A stretch of DNA of 64,000 bases from Sphagnum compactum (taxonomy: Eukaryota; Bryophyta; Sphagnopsida; Sphagnales). Below, piece after piece: positions 1-11,397 of this stretch (positions within the stretch are counted from its first letter, which is position 1; the number at the start of each line of letters is the position of its first letter). The notes under the pieces were generated by a model, which was given only the letters and a program-made list of their open reading frames with translations, was not told where the DNA came from and did not search any database. The stretch spans positions 10,912,001-10,976,000 of the forward strand of contig OZ234504.1 in NCBI GenBank assembly GCA_965153455.1, given 5' to 3'. The position numbers were made by a program, and so were the translations under genes.

Positions 1-1633
1 CCAAAATCCCTAATTAGCCATTAGCCATTGTAAAAGTTCATTGATGTTTCATCTCTAACAAAAATAATGCACACCATGTTCAAGAAATCCATCGGGACAA
101 TGCATGCTTATATTTATTGATTATACTCCTTACTTATGGTTGGATGGGACGAGAATGTAACAAAAGCTACAAATGCTACAAGTAGAGATAGATTAATGGT
201 TGCTTCATATTTTGACTTCACCATCTTTTCTACATCAATGACTCTAACTTTACATGTTATATTTGTTGTAATAAGAACTCCTTTTGCCACCATCTCATTA
301 CTATTGTTATTTTCAAATTCCCCTTCCCAAACCCTAAAACACACTTATCCCTGAAAACTTGTCAGTGATGAAAACTCTAACATACCACAAAAGTTTATAA
401 ATATTTTCATTAACCTTGTTTAATAGGGTTTGATAGGTTCATAAGAATTTTTGGAGGACCAATGAAATTACTAAAAAAAGACCATTTTTTTTCAATGCTT
501 AATAAAGTAGGGTTACATGTAGGCTTGCAGATTTTTTTTCAAACCAGTGAGATTATTGAATTTGATGATTTTTAAAAAAAATCTTGAATAAAGTAATAAT
601 CAAAATGTGTAATTGTTATTGATAAATAAATTCTAGTAAAATACTTGTGCACTTTATTTTAAAGATCTCATTTGAGGTCTCAAATAAAGATAGGGTGACA
701 TTTTCAGACCAATGGGATTAGTAAATTTGGTAGTTTGATTTTGATTTTTTAAAAACTATCTTTGGTGAACTAACAATCAAAATGTGTAATTATTATTTAT
801 AAACAGGGTTCCAGCAAAAAGAAATTCTTTCCTACAACCCCCACTAATTCAGGTTTTAAAATCTCATGTGAAATCTCAAATATGGACAGGGCAACATGAC
901 CTCACAAACATCCAGTATTTTTGGAAGGTGCTCAAGGCCTTCCCCTCAACAAGGGGAAGGAGGAAAAAGGGGAAGAGTCCATTTGGAGTTTAGGGTTTCT
1001 TGTTCAGGGTTTGAAGTTTATATTAATGTTGAGCGGGTATTAGACAAAATGTGAAAACCAGATAGGATTTCAAGTTGATTTTCAATTTGAAACTTTCAGG
1101 GTATCACATTGAGTGATGCCCTTTATGAACCCGGACGACAAGGTTTCATATAATGTGAGATTCAAGCCTTTGAAACCCTAATCAAATGTATATTTAAATT
1201 TATTGAAACCCTGACAGGGCATTAAACAAAATCAGGGTTAAGGTTTCAAGGTTTAAAATTAATTAGGTAGTTAGTAGTCAGTAGGGTTTACTGTTTAATC
1301 AATAGTTAGTAGTTAGTTTAGGGTTTAGTTAGGTTTAGGGTTTAACAAGCAAGTGGCACCGCTTGATGTTTGATCTAAAACAAATGTTAGGGCGCTGTAC
1401 AGTGCTCGATGAGGGGTATTTAGCGTGTTGCGGTCTGTAGGGTACCCCCCCCCCCCCAAAGGGTATAATATGGTACAGAGGACTCAGACAGACAGACATT
1501 TTTATCACATAAATTCACAACGTTGTCTTACATGCCTGTACATAGCATGGGAGCAGCGTGTTTTTTCTAGGATTTTTTTTGAAGTCATCATATAGGTTCC
1601 AACAGGTCGCCTCGCTTCCCTGTAGCCAGATTT
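1..1633. other. Intergenic AT-rich DNA with degenerate repeats
   Basis: I see no recognisable gene here. Two diverged direct copies of about 170-190 bp lie near 540-710 and 706-895; both contain the phrase caaaatgtgtaatt followed by a run ending in aaatctca. Between about 960 and 1345 there are scattered copies of tagggttt and tttaggg, which resemble the plant telomere heptamer in degenerate form but are not an uninterrupted array. A homopolymer of C lies at about 1445-1458 and may be length-uncertain in the assembly. Confidence 0.6.
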
Positions 1634-1685
1634 GCAAACCTTCTACCACTACAAAGTTAACTACTTTAACTTTTTTTTTTCATAT

Positions 1686-1910
1686 TCGGGTTGTGACAAC
1701 CTCTAAGTTAACTATTTTTTTTCATCCTCGGGTTGTGACAACCTCTAAGTTAACTATTTTTTTTCATCCTCGGGTTGTGACAACCTCTTAGTTAACTATT
1801 TTTTTTCATCCTCGGGTTGTGACAACCTCTAAATTAACTTTTTTTTTTTCATCCTCGGGTTGTGACAACCTCTAAGTTAACTATTTTTTTTCATCCTCAG
1901 GTTGTCACCA
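1686..1910. repeat. 42-bp tandem array, left copy (about 6 units)
   Basis: About six units of a 42-bp repeat. Each contains the near-palindrome agttaact, a run of T, catcctcggg and the inverted-repeat core ggttgtgacaacc. The last unit is diverged and reads ggttgtcacc. The same unit forms the array at 7728-8105 in the same orientation. Because 42 is divisible by 3, the array reads as an open frame without being a gene. Confidence 0.9.
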
Positions 1911-3028
1911 TCTGTTTTGTGCAATTGCAGTCTTATCAAGATGTTGAACTTTTTCCATACTTCACCCAAAAAAAGGGCTTTGTAAGCATGCATAACTCAG
2001 CAATCATGCTTTAATCAAAGCTGGGCTCCTGATCCATCCTAATCCATGCAGTGATAAAAGGTTTTTCACTACTGTAATACCTTTTATACTGCAGTTTTGA
2101 TACATATCTGTCAAGTAATTAATTAATTTTATTATTTTCATTTCAACAAATAGAAAATTCTCAAAGATTCAATATTTCCTTTCAAAAATGTTTGTTATTT
2201 GAATTCTTATTTGGAAAATTAAAAATTTCTGGAAATAGTATAATTAGTGTTGAAGCTGCCAAGGTACTGGTTGGTACTTGTTAATTCAGCATCCAGCTTA
2301 AATGTTCTCTCTCTTCTCTTTGATAATTGTTCCAGTGCAGTTTTATCATGCTCACCTCCCATTCACCCAGCCACAGTCTCAGCAGCCTCCATGATGCTCA
2401 TCTCAAATTATACGCCCAGTGCAATACTTTGAAGGAGAAAAAGTATGCAATACGAACCAGATCATAAGTGAGATAGACTGCATTGAGCTGCCTTCAATTC
2501 TCCTGGCATCTTCCACCTGTGGATTCTAGATGTAACTTCACGTCACAGCTCACACTAAATTCATATGTCCATCCATGCTGATTAAACCACTCAATATTTA
2601 GCTTGCACATGATGATTTGATGGAACCCATTTTCTTCCCCTTGTCACTTAGACAAATCTGTAAATAGTCTGTCTACTTATCCTTGTAGATGAAAGCAAGA
2701 AGCATCAAGGAATTCCAAGTTAATATTCAGACTCTGGACTTGAAACTTTCTCTATTGTAAACTCAGGTACAAGTACTCTCAGATGTTGGTCTAGTATATA
2801 CGAGCTTGCTCCTGTTATCAACCCTGGTATAGCAAGGACCTGACCAATCTGGTATCAGCTGAAGCAATATCAGGCTTTTTATACCAGTACTAGCCTGGTA
2901 GGACTAAGAGAGTCAAGGACCTGAGGTAATACCAACCTTAACCTTTGTAGCTTGTAGATTCAGAGATAATGCAATGACTCATGGCATCAATGACAGCCGT
3001 ACTGGAGTAGTAGAACTTTGGATTCACA
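1911..3028. other. Non-coding stretch inside the transposon region
   Basis: AT-rich sequence up to about 2250, then mixed composition. I recognise no gene product. Short open frames here show no family motif. It is probably internal non-coding sequence of the transposon or older host DNA. Confidence 0.4.
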
Positions 3029-3946
3029 GTGAAAAGCTGGTCCAAAGTCCAGTCTGCTAGTCATGATTCTTCTTCAAAGGAGGAGGAGGATCCAATCAGT
3101 CAAGATGATGCAGACTTTACGCAGTACAATTTCTTGTTGAAGATCATGAGAGGAGGAAATAGTCAATTGCCAATGGCTACTACTAGCATGATCCTGAACA
3201 CGAATGCATCTAGTTCCAAAACTCATGAAACCATAATGGCTCCCACAGGTGCTTCAGGATCTGCAGTAGGGTTCAAAGAGCCCAAATTCTCCTCCAAGAG
3301 ATGCAGTCCACGGTTCTACAGAAACCTCAACCTTGTCATAAAGGAGTAGGAACAGAATACAGATCAGAGTGAGGGTATAGTTCACTACCAAGTTGGAGCT
3401 CAAACAGGGTGTGAAGATTTTGCAACTAGAATGGAATTTCAAATGGAACGCGCGATGACTAAAAACAGAAGCTCATCTTCGTGTGAACGCACCTTGACTA
3501 GGAAGTGGTCATTTTCCACAGACGAGATTGACGTTTGCATGGCTACTGTAGCATCTGCTGAAGTGTTGAGTTCTAAGGAAGCGATTGCTACTCGCTTCCC
3601 ACAGCATTCTGCACATGAAGTATCCATCCCTCCATGTGTGAAGATGCCTATGGCTGCAGACACAGAAGTCAAAGATTTTACAAAGGAGTTAGAAGTTAAA
3701 GAACCTGCTACTATAGCCATCTCAGGTGAGGTTGGAACAGTGTTCATGAACAAGGGTTGCCAGCAGAAATTTTGCTTCACGACATTGACAGCAGTTGAAC
3801 AAAGCCAATTTATGGTAGTGAGCAGGAAAGACAAGAGAACTGATGTGACATCCACAACCCCCAGCATCTCTTCAGACAGGAGAATTGTCATTGTCATCGT
3901 GAGTGTCTTCTTCTTCCTTCTCTTCTTCTTCGCCTCCATCATATAG
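3029..3946 (+). pseudogene. Unrecognised plus-strand reading frame with one in-frame stop
   Basis: A frame on the plus strand stays open from about 3029 to 3946, about 305 codons, except for one TAG at 3347-3349. A likely splice acceptor (attcacag) directly precedes 3029, just after an in-frame stop at 3011. The product would be hydrophilic and rich in Ser, Glu, Lys and Thr, with an acidic segment near residues 11-25 and a hydrophobic end at 3890-3946 that overlaps the 3' end of the convergent transposase frame. I recognise no domain. It could be a second transposon gene, a captured host fragment, or chance openness. The opposite strand is also open for about 500 bp, so coding status is uncertain. 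Confidence 0.3.
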
Positions 3947-6541
3947 TGCCATTACTGGCCGCTTTGGAATGTTGTTTTCCCAACTCAAATTCATTTTCTT
4001 GTCAAGCAGGACCACCTCGGTCGAGTTCGTCGGGATGAGGTGCTTGTTGATCTTGAGGAACATATTGATCTCTACCAAGCCGGCACGCAACGACGATCGT
4101 TTTGGAGCCAGGACGTCTGACAGGCTGCCCAGGTCGCATTCGAGTCCACCCGAGGATGGCTTGTTGGCCAAGATCGCCAGAGCAGCCTGCATGAGACATG
4201 GCATGCTTGTTTGACGAGCCCACCACTTGCATAGCTCGGCTGATTCCGGCCACAACTCGATATTGGTTTCATCACCAATTCCTTTGAGGATTTGAACTTC
4301 GGCGTTCCCCATCTGTGCCGCCGTCTCAAAGCACTCGCCACTCCCATTAACGTCCTTCTTGTCATCATCAGCCACAATATCAAGAGCTGCTGACAGCAAC
4401 TCTAATGTCTTGACGCGCTTTGCCGGTCTCTCAAGTCGCCCAGCTGGGGTACTCCCTGCCATTTGCTGCTTCTTGAGCACAATCGGCGCTGCAACGGTCT
4501 CCGCTAAACATCTGATTTTGTTCCATATGAACTGGTTCACGAACACAAAGTGCTGCTTTTGTAGGCTCTCTTGTGTCCAGCCAACAGGAATATCAAGCCT
4601 ATCAATGTTAGTCGCATTGATCAACTTCGCTAGGATCTTTCCAGACGTCATTGGCGGGTACAACATACTCTGTGCGTCGATTAAGTACGAGAACTTGAAA
4701 TCGGTTTCTTCTAAGACGTTCTTTTAGAGCATGGGCCGCCCAAGGTTGTTGCCGTAGATCTTCTTGGGCTGATGAAGCACCAATATCGGATGGTACCGTT
4801 TGAAGTAGCGTTCAGACATTGCCTTGCCAAGAAACTTCCGTGCTTCACGAGTGGCTGGTTGCAGTACGTCATGTGATCGCGACATTGGACAAGGGTCTTT
4901 AGAGCCGAGTTGACGACGTACCGGTATTATCAACTCGAGCGGCTTGCTTACATCGAAGACAGTTGTGTACAAAGAATATAACATGACGTACACATCGACA
5001 ATGACAAATGTTTGCATAGCCTGTGCCTTGATCTGAACGGCCCGAACCGGCTCAATCAGTGAATAAAACTTGATGCACAGTGTGCGGTCCATGTCGACCA
5101 GTGGAACTGGTCGATTGAGTTTGTGGTACGCCTGCAAGAGAGGTTCCCAGGCTATTAGAATTCGCTCTAGTACAAGTGCTGTGGATGACCATCGGTGCTG
5201 CGGCGAGTTAAGTAGTTTAAGGTATGTCTCCAAGAGTTCAAGCATGGCTTCCTCGAAGGCTCCCTGCAGGTACTCATAATTGTTCACAGCTTCAATGACC
5301 TTCTTGATCCTTTGGAAGAAGCAGCGCGCGTCCACATTCTTACTATTGTTAGGGTCGATCGAGGTGCCAAACGCTTCCGTGAGTGCCAGGTGGATTAGAT
5401 GTGATATACACCATTCCCACCAAGCATCGATCAGAATGTCTAAGGTACGTTTTACATCGGATCCCGAATCTGAAGTGCTTGTCAGCACATCGAGCATCAC
5501 CTTAATGTCGAACTCCTCGAGGACGCCTGAAGACCATTTGTGTAAGATTGTAGACAATTGTTCCGCTTGACGCTCATCGGTAGTCGGTGCAAATCGGCGG
5601 ACGGCGAAATTGTAGCCAATATTGAACCTGGTTGACGTATTGAAGCACATTCGCAATGCCAGGTACTTCTGGTTGTTCATCTTGCTCTTTATCAGGTCCA
5701 GGTACAATGACAGGTACTTGATCGTAAAGAATGAACGCGCCTCAGCGAGTGACATAATGATGATATTCTTGCACGTGGTGTACAGCTCGACGTGAAGCTT
5801 GCGGATGTTGATTGACTTCATTACACCTTCCCCGACAAGTAGCTGACGACCGATCAGTTGCCATCTACAGGTCGTGAACGCGTTGTACGAGATCGAGTGC
5901 TCGGCGGACCAGGCTCCCAACTGCATTTCAAACCAGCGCTTTGGGTCTTTTTTGAAAGCCGGGTCGGATAGATCAAGCTGCTTCTTGATATGTGCTAGCT
6001 TCTTGTTAATTGCCATGGTCTTGGATGAGGTTATGCAGTGTTTCTTGTCGAGGTGGGTGCAAACGTTCAACGCTCCCGTCTTTGTGCACTTAATGACAAC
6101 TGGCTTCTTGACATTGAAGCACGGGTCTAGCAAGCAGATGAACCACTCGACCGTATCCTTGTCAATCAGGCGCACGTCGCATTGATTAAGGAAAGATGTC
6201 GTCTTTTTGAGATCCTTAATCGCGGCGCCCTTGATGATAGCTGGGAAAATGCCAGCGTTGATGAAGTTTTTGATCCGAACTACCACGATGTCTCCATGCT
6301 CAGCATCGTCAACCTCAAGTTGCGTCTCTTCGTCAACCTCAAGTTGCGCCTCTTCGTCAACCTCAAGTTGCGCCTCTTCGTCATCGATCTCGACAGGTAC
6401 GGAAGATGCCACTTCACCTTCAGCAGTGATGCTTCTAGATTCGACGACATGATCTTCGGACCAAGCCATGATGTGCATTCCAGCACCAACTTCTGTTGCC
6501 ACACTATTGAGCCCGAGATTCCTCATAGAATCTTCCAACAA
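3872..6541 (-). pseudogene. hAT-family transposase, one in-frame stop
   Basis: Reading leftwards from 6541 there are 605 codons, a TAA at 4724-4726, then the same frame continues to 3872, giving about 889 residues. The N-terminus carries three copies of an acidic octamer (EEAQLEVD). A BED-like zinc finger follows near residues 130-170, with a Cys pair and HLDKKH. The RNase-H-like core shows TSDSGSDVKR, then CISHLIHLAL (the Cys-x2-His of hAT enzymes) and HRWSS. After the stop, the hATC dimerisation region is clear: ELCKWWARQ, then SSLRAGLVEINMFLKIN. The order BED, core, hATC is that of plant hAT transposases. A single nonsense codon suggests recent inactivation, unless the stop lies in an unrecognised intron. 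The region is richer in CG than its flanks. Start codon choice is the first ATG of the long frame. Confidence 0.85.
6303..6390. repeat. 24-bp tandem repeat within the transposase N-terminus
   Basis: Three near-identical 24-bp copies with the core cgtcaacctcaagttgcg lie in frame in the transposase and encode the octamer EEAQLEVD on the minus strand. A length variant would keep the frame. Confidence 0.85.
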
Positions 6542-6619
6542 AATGGAGGACTACATAGACTAAAGAAAGTTCATAACAGAATTCCACACAGATAAAAAGG
6601 TATTCAGTAGTTGAGAAGT

Positions 6620-6781
6620 TCAGGAAGGTGGATATCTTGACAGAAGACAATCAAAGATGAGACTTGGAGAATCCTATTACATACAGATCTAAAGCCCATT
6701 TCAGGTAGGTGAATATCTTGACAGAAGACAATCAAAGATGAGACTTGGAGAATCCTGTTACATACAAATCTAAAGCCCATT
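6620..6781. repeat. Two-copy 81-bp tandem duplication
   Basis: The segment beginning near gatatcttgacagaagac at 6631 recurs 81 bp later at 6712 with few mismatches. It lies just upstream of the transposase start, so it would sit in that gene's 5' region on the minus strand. Confidence 0.85.
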
Positions 6782-7209
6782 GGTTTTAAGACTCCTGGAG
6801 TTTGCATCAATGTCTCTATTAGGAATGAGCTTTGAGTACTTGATACAAGTTTTGTATGAAATCTCAATCTTGTATCTTTAGTTTGTGGATGATCAGGTAG
6901 CTAGACTAGGATCTTCATCTTCACTTTGATCTAGTGATCTGAAGGGTCATAGACAGTAGCAGTAGCAGATTTGAGACGAAAGAAAGAATCGGACCAGCTA
7001 GCTAGTAGTAGCCAGGCTATATTCAGTCTTGCAGAATCATGTTACCATGTGTAGTAGTACTGGGAAGTCATGTGGTAGCTTTACTGGTGGAGGCGGCCGG
7101 TGTGCTAGCTGCCACATTGAGCATGTGCACCGCCAGAAGAAGAGATTCTCACCACAAGACTAGTAGTGCTAGGAAACGCGGCGCCGGCACCCAGCAAACG
7201 GATTATGAG

Positions 7210-7453
7210 CTGAACGGTCGGCTCAACATAACGGCGCCGGCGGGACTGCAGGCTCATCTGGAAATGGGACTGATGGCTGGGGTTCTGGAGGCGGACATCA
7301 CGGAAGAGGATCAGCAGCTGCATATGATGATGATGATGATGATGTTGTAGCTGGATCAGGAGGATCAGCTGATTATGATGGAAGTCTTGATGGAGGCGGT
7401 GGATCCGGAAGAGGAGGAGCTGCTGGAGTACCCTTGCAGACCTTCTACCACTA
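7210..7453 (+). other. Glycine/aspartate-rich open frame ending in a transposon terminal repeat
   Basis: On the plus strand a frame opens after a TGA near 7206 and encodes a Gly- and Ser-rich peptide with a run of six Asp (from a gat microsatellite at about 7322-7344) and further Gly clusters. It ends at a TAA formed at the edge of the terminal-repeat copy at 7437-7453. The composition resembles plant glycine-rich proteins, but low-complexity frames arise easily. No start codon or splice site is certain. It may be a captured fragment of a glycine-rich protein gene cut by the element; that is inference. Confidence 0.25.
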
Positions 7454-7564
7454 AAAAATTCAAGCAGATTCGAAGCAGCCTAACTAAATTGTTAGGTAGT
7501 AGTAAATGGTGTGTTTACTTCAAGTGGTGATTTTCATGTGAGCTCAGAGATTTCTTCGCCGGCG

Positions 7565-7655
7565 GCGGCTGTTGTGTAGTAATCCATGAAATTAAATGTA
7601 TAAACAGCTCGGCTGTTGTGTAGTAATCCATGAAATTAAATGTCTAAACAGCTCG
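7565..7655. repeat. Two-copy tandem duplication of about 45 bp
   Basis: The phrase ctgttgtgtagtaatccatg followed by aaattaaatgt and aaacagctcg occurs twice in tandem, with one substitution (tata versus tcta). Confidence 0.85.
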
Positions 7656-7711
7656 ATTCACGATGCGTCTGTGAGTGTGGTACTGTGAGGGACATGGATG
7701 TGGATGAACTG

Positions 7712-8169
7712 CAGACCTTCTACCACTAAGTTAACTATTTTTTTTCATCCTCGAGTTGTGACAACCTCTAAGTTAACTTTTTTTTTTCATCCTTGGGTTG
7801 TGACAACCTCTAAGTTAACTTTTTTTTTTCATCCTCGGATTGTGACAACCTCTAAGTTAACTATTTTTTTTCATCCTCGGATTGTGACAACCTCTAAGTT
7901 AACTATTTTTTTTCATCCTCGGGTTGTGACAACCTCTAAGTTAACTATTTTTTTTCATCCTCGCGTTGTGACAACCTCTAAGTTAACTATTTTTTTTCAT
8001 CCTCGGGTTGTGACAACCTCTAAGTTAACTATTTTTTTTCATCCTCGGGTTGTGACAACCTCTAAGTTAACTATTTTTTTTCATCCTCTAGTGGTGACAA
8101 CCTCGGGTCACCACTTAGTGTAGTTAGTGGTGTTTTAGTGGGTTTAGATTTTTAGTGGTAGAAGGTCTG
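7712..8169. mobile_element. Short element: 17-bp perfect inverted repeats around a 42-bp array
   Basis: cagaccttctaccacta at 7712-7728 and its exact reverse complement at 8153-8169 enclose about nine copies of the 42-bp unit. The form is that of a small non-autonomous inverted-repeat element whose body is nearly all tandem array. I see no clear target-site duplication. It may instead be the right end of the larger hAT-like region. Confidence 0.6.
7728..8105. repeat. 42-bp tandem array, right copy (about 9 units)
   Basis: About nine units with agttaact, a T8-T10 run, catcctcggg and ggttgtgacaacc. Variants include gagttg, ggattg and gcgttg in the palindrome arm; the last unit reads tagtggtgacaacc. 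The orientation is the same as the left array at 1686-1910. Confidence 0.92.
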
Positions 8170-10750
8170 AAATATTTCATCATGCCAAAATATTAAGCTT
8201 CAAAAAACCCTCTAAACAAAACCAAAATCCTTCAAGATATAATAACTGTAACTAATCTCAAGTTTGAACACAAGCCAAAATATCATCTTTAAAAAATCCT
8301 CATATAAAAATAAACCTATTATTACCTAGGGGCCAAAACCCCTTAAGCTAGTATACTCTATAATGAATCTAAACACAATATCCGTGCCTTGGTAGGCAAG
8401 GCCAACAAAATCAGCCAATGCTTTCCATACAGGGTAAGGAACAACTTTTGAGGCTCCAAGGCTGGGCTCCAGAATCTTGGAAGCAACATTTTGCACAGAA
8501 AGTTTCATATGATGCAACATGTAGACCCATGGATTTTCTCATCTACTTCCTCCACCATGCACAGGCCCATGGCCCAATGGCTTGCATTACAGAAGAAGTG
8601 GCTCATGCGCTTGCTTCACCTTATAGAAAGTTGAGTTAGATTTTTTTCCTTTGTAAAGCAGGTCCCCCTCCCCACCCGATTTTTACCCTTTTGAGGGTCC
8701 ATGATGTAGTACCCTAACCTAGGGTCAGTTTCCACATTGAGAAAACGAATAATTATTATTTTTCAAAAAATGAATATTATTTTTTAATTTGGAAATTATA
8801 TAAATTTCCGTTATCTACTACAATATTGTGATATATGTAGTGAAATTATTCAGAGTGTAGCCTATGATAATTATGATGATGATTTTCAACATGTCAACTT
8901 CATATTTTCACAAAATTTCATTTCACTATTTTGAGGATTATTTAATGATGAAACTGACCTCAGGGTAAGGTAATACCTTCTGAACTGGAAGATCACCGTA
9001 CATTGGAAGGTCCTGTTTTTGTTTTTTTTGTTTTAATCCTCTTTTATAGCTCTTTTATTTTTATCTTTTTTTAAACTTAACCTTTTTTTTTCTTTTTGTT
9101 TTCCCTTTTACTCACAACTCATTTGTTTCACTTCATTTCTTTGCTGGCTTTCTTTGAAATTCAAATTTTAAAATTCAAATTTCTCATCTTTCTTATTTAC
9201 TTCTGAATTTTTATAAATTAAAGACCTTCTTACTTATTTCAACTAAATTGTTTCAAAAGCATGACAAGAATTACACCAAGAAAGTATTATTCTGCAAAAT
9301 CTTTAAATTCTTGTTTGAATAGCCAGAATAACATACACATATAGCCAAATTTTGGCTAAAGCTTCTTGCAACACATTGCCTCTTTAGCAGAGATGTTCAC
9401 CCAAAAAAAAATTTTAAATTTACTTTAAGCTAGGGTTTAGGGTTTAGGGCTCCACTGTTGATGGCATCATCAGAGGGAGGTTGTTAAATCAGAAATGGGT
9501 CCTTATTGCAGACAGTACAAAAGTATTGTATGGTTGATGGATGATGCCCACACACAAATTTTGTATCCTGTTATGCACACTTTGGCTATGTAATCCGGTA
9601 GTGTTAAGCACAATAACTGCAGAATTTGGGTCTGGTAGGAAGAGGGAAGAATGAGCATTACTTGGTAGGAGAGCATGGTCCACTGGGCATCAGGTGTGGT
9701 TAAGATAACAGCACTGCCAGTAGTACTATTTACTACAGGCCGTGACAGGACATTGACATTTACTTGCAACAGTTCCATTCTGCAAGAGAGGAGCATAACA
9801 ACTGAACTTCAAGCCACTGAAATAGGATATTGTTGATCACTAACTGAAGTGTCACCACTGATATCTATTTCTTATTTTCCAATATTTCCTAATCTTTATG
9901 ACTTCTAAAGTGGTGGGACCCCCTAGAAAAAGGCATTTGCAAAACCGTTGTATTTGGCCAGACTCACTGACATATCCATAAACAATCTTCAAAATAGAGA
10001 ACAAATTGCAATCGGACCAGGGATGATCAAATTCACCTGTAGAAGTCACCCAAGACATCACCTCCAATGCTGACAGTCATCCTAACATTTATAGTTGGGT
10101 TCTTCCAGCTTGTAGCAACCCTTAACCTAGCTAGTGCAACAAGTGTGTTAGACAATGATCCTCCATCAGCAAGCTTGAAGTTATGCCCATCCAGGGTTCC
10201 AACACACATCCCCTTTCCTCAGGATCAACAACTTTCCTGGAGCCCTTTACTAAACCTAATTGCTCCAGGAAGTATCACCTACAATTCTTGAAAAGTCAAC
10301 ATGCCAATTTGCACCAACATTAGTTCTCATTAGTGTTGTGCAGATCTTCTTGACTCAGAGGAAAACATTAGGTGGAAACTCAAATAGACCATGAAGAACT
10401 CATATGTAACATGCTCCGGACAACCTACTACAACCTAGAGAAGAAGAAAGAGATTCAGCATAACTTGGCTAAGTCCCACTATATCCAAGCAATCTGGCAT
10501 GAGTTCTCACATGAATAACAAAAGATTACTTTCCAGCTCTTAACATATTATTAGCATTCACCTACACAGCCAACATCTCTCTGTCAGAACAACAGTCTCG
10601 ATGTACACTCATGCATGCCTGCCTTCCTTTCATCATAAAAGAGACTCTATCTTGTGTAATGGCATGCAGATTGCCCAGATGCAGTACAAACAGTCAAGTC
10701 CGCTATTGCAAGCATAATGGACAACACAATGCAATGGAAGCTCGAAATAG
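8170..10750. other. Intergenic DNA, no recognised gene
   Basis: Low-complexity and T-rich between about 8640 and 9250. A short interstitial telomere-like run (tagggtttagggtttaggg) lies at about 9431-9450. Open frames in 9489-10300 show no recognisable domain. Confidence 0.5.
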
Positions 10751-11197
10751 TTAATAGCAATTAGATACCAACAAGAGCAAAACAAAACTGTGAAGTTGCA
10801 TACCTTGTGATGCCGTGGTCTGTCCTGCTTGTAGAGGGACACAAGCTTCTAAATCAGGTAAGCAGGGCTTGCTCCCCTTGAGGAGGTTCTCCCTGACACC
10901 AGAGCTGATACAACTAAACTGGTGCGGCGTCAAGAAACTGTGCACCCAGGCCCTTATGTCCTCCACGTTCAACAGGAACAACATTTGCCAGAAACAGGAG
11001 ATTTCGTCAATTGTTGTCTCTGATGGCAGTGGGAAACAAGAGATTTCATCAATTGTTCTTTCTGACACCACTGCTGTCAACAACACCAGTGCTCCAGTAG
11101 TAGTAGCACCAGTCATGATCACAGGAACCTTGGCTACTACATTGGAAGGCTCCAACCTCCCATAGGGAAACACCAAAACACCCCTTAATAATCCCAC
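10751..11197. other. Region open on both strands, product not recognised
   Basis: The plus strand is open at 10815-11165 (116 codons) and the minus strand at 10751-11197 (148 codons). A direct repeat of about 57 bp inside contains the phrase gagatttcgtcaattgt, then gagatttcatcaattgt, and keeps the frame. I see no known domain on either strand, so no coding call is made. Confidence 0.3.
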
Positions 11198-11397
11198 ACT
11201 GGTTTTTTCCTTCCTTCAAAACAATCTGTTGGGTTGTCAACCAGTGAGTGTACCCATTGCCTGGATTTCTCCATCAATGGTTTGAGGTGCTGTTGTAGGC
11301 CTGGTGAGCACTATCTCATGCTACCTCCTTGAAATGCTCAAGGTATGTACGTGCACCTGACAGAAGGGAAAAAAGTTTCATTCTTTTGATTTCTTGT

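Larger units (their letters stand above)
1634..8169. mobile_element. hAT-like DNA transposon region bounded by inverted repeats
   Basis: A left-end motif at 1634-1650 (gcaaaccttctaccact) is matched in inverted orientation by tagtggtagaaggtctg at 8153-8169. Between them lie an hAT-type transposase frame on the minus strand and two 42-bp tandem arrays, one near each end. Further copies of the terminal motif, cagaccttctaccacta, occur at 7437-7453 and 7712-7728, so the true boundary may be smaller or nested. I could not find a convincing 8-bp target duplication next to any pair of ends. The grouping as one element is therefore inference; the transposase and the arrays are seen directly. Confidence 0.5.

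Noticed and set aside
3439-3942. 167-codon minus-strand frame following the transposase
   Set aside because: It is in a different frame from the transposase, with no hAT or other motif. The plus-strand frame here is at least as plausible.
1640-8110. CRISPR-like regularly spaced repeats
   Set aside because: The 42-bp arrays have no unique spacers and the context is a eukaryotic nuclear genome.
7698-8123. 141-codon plus-strand frame with repeating TIFFHPRVVTTSKL
   Set aside because: The repeat unit is 42 bp, a multiple of three, so an open frame follows automatically from the array. The same applies to 1558-1791.
9431-9450. Telomere or chromosome end
   Set aside because: Fewer than three TTTAGGG units, with ordinary sequence on both sides; only an interstitial telomere-like motif.
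10815-11165. Lecithin:cholesterol acyltransferase-like fragment (PVVVAPVMITGTLATTLEG)
   Set aside because: The likeness to the family's N-terminal motif is short and imperfect, and nothing else of the family follows.
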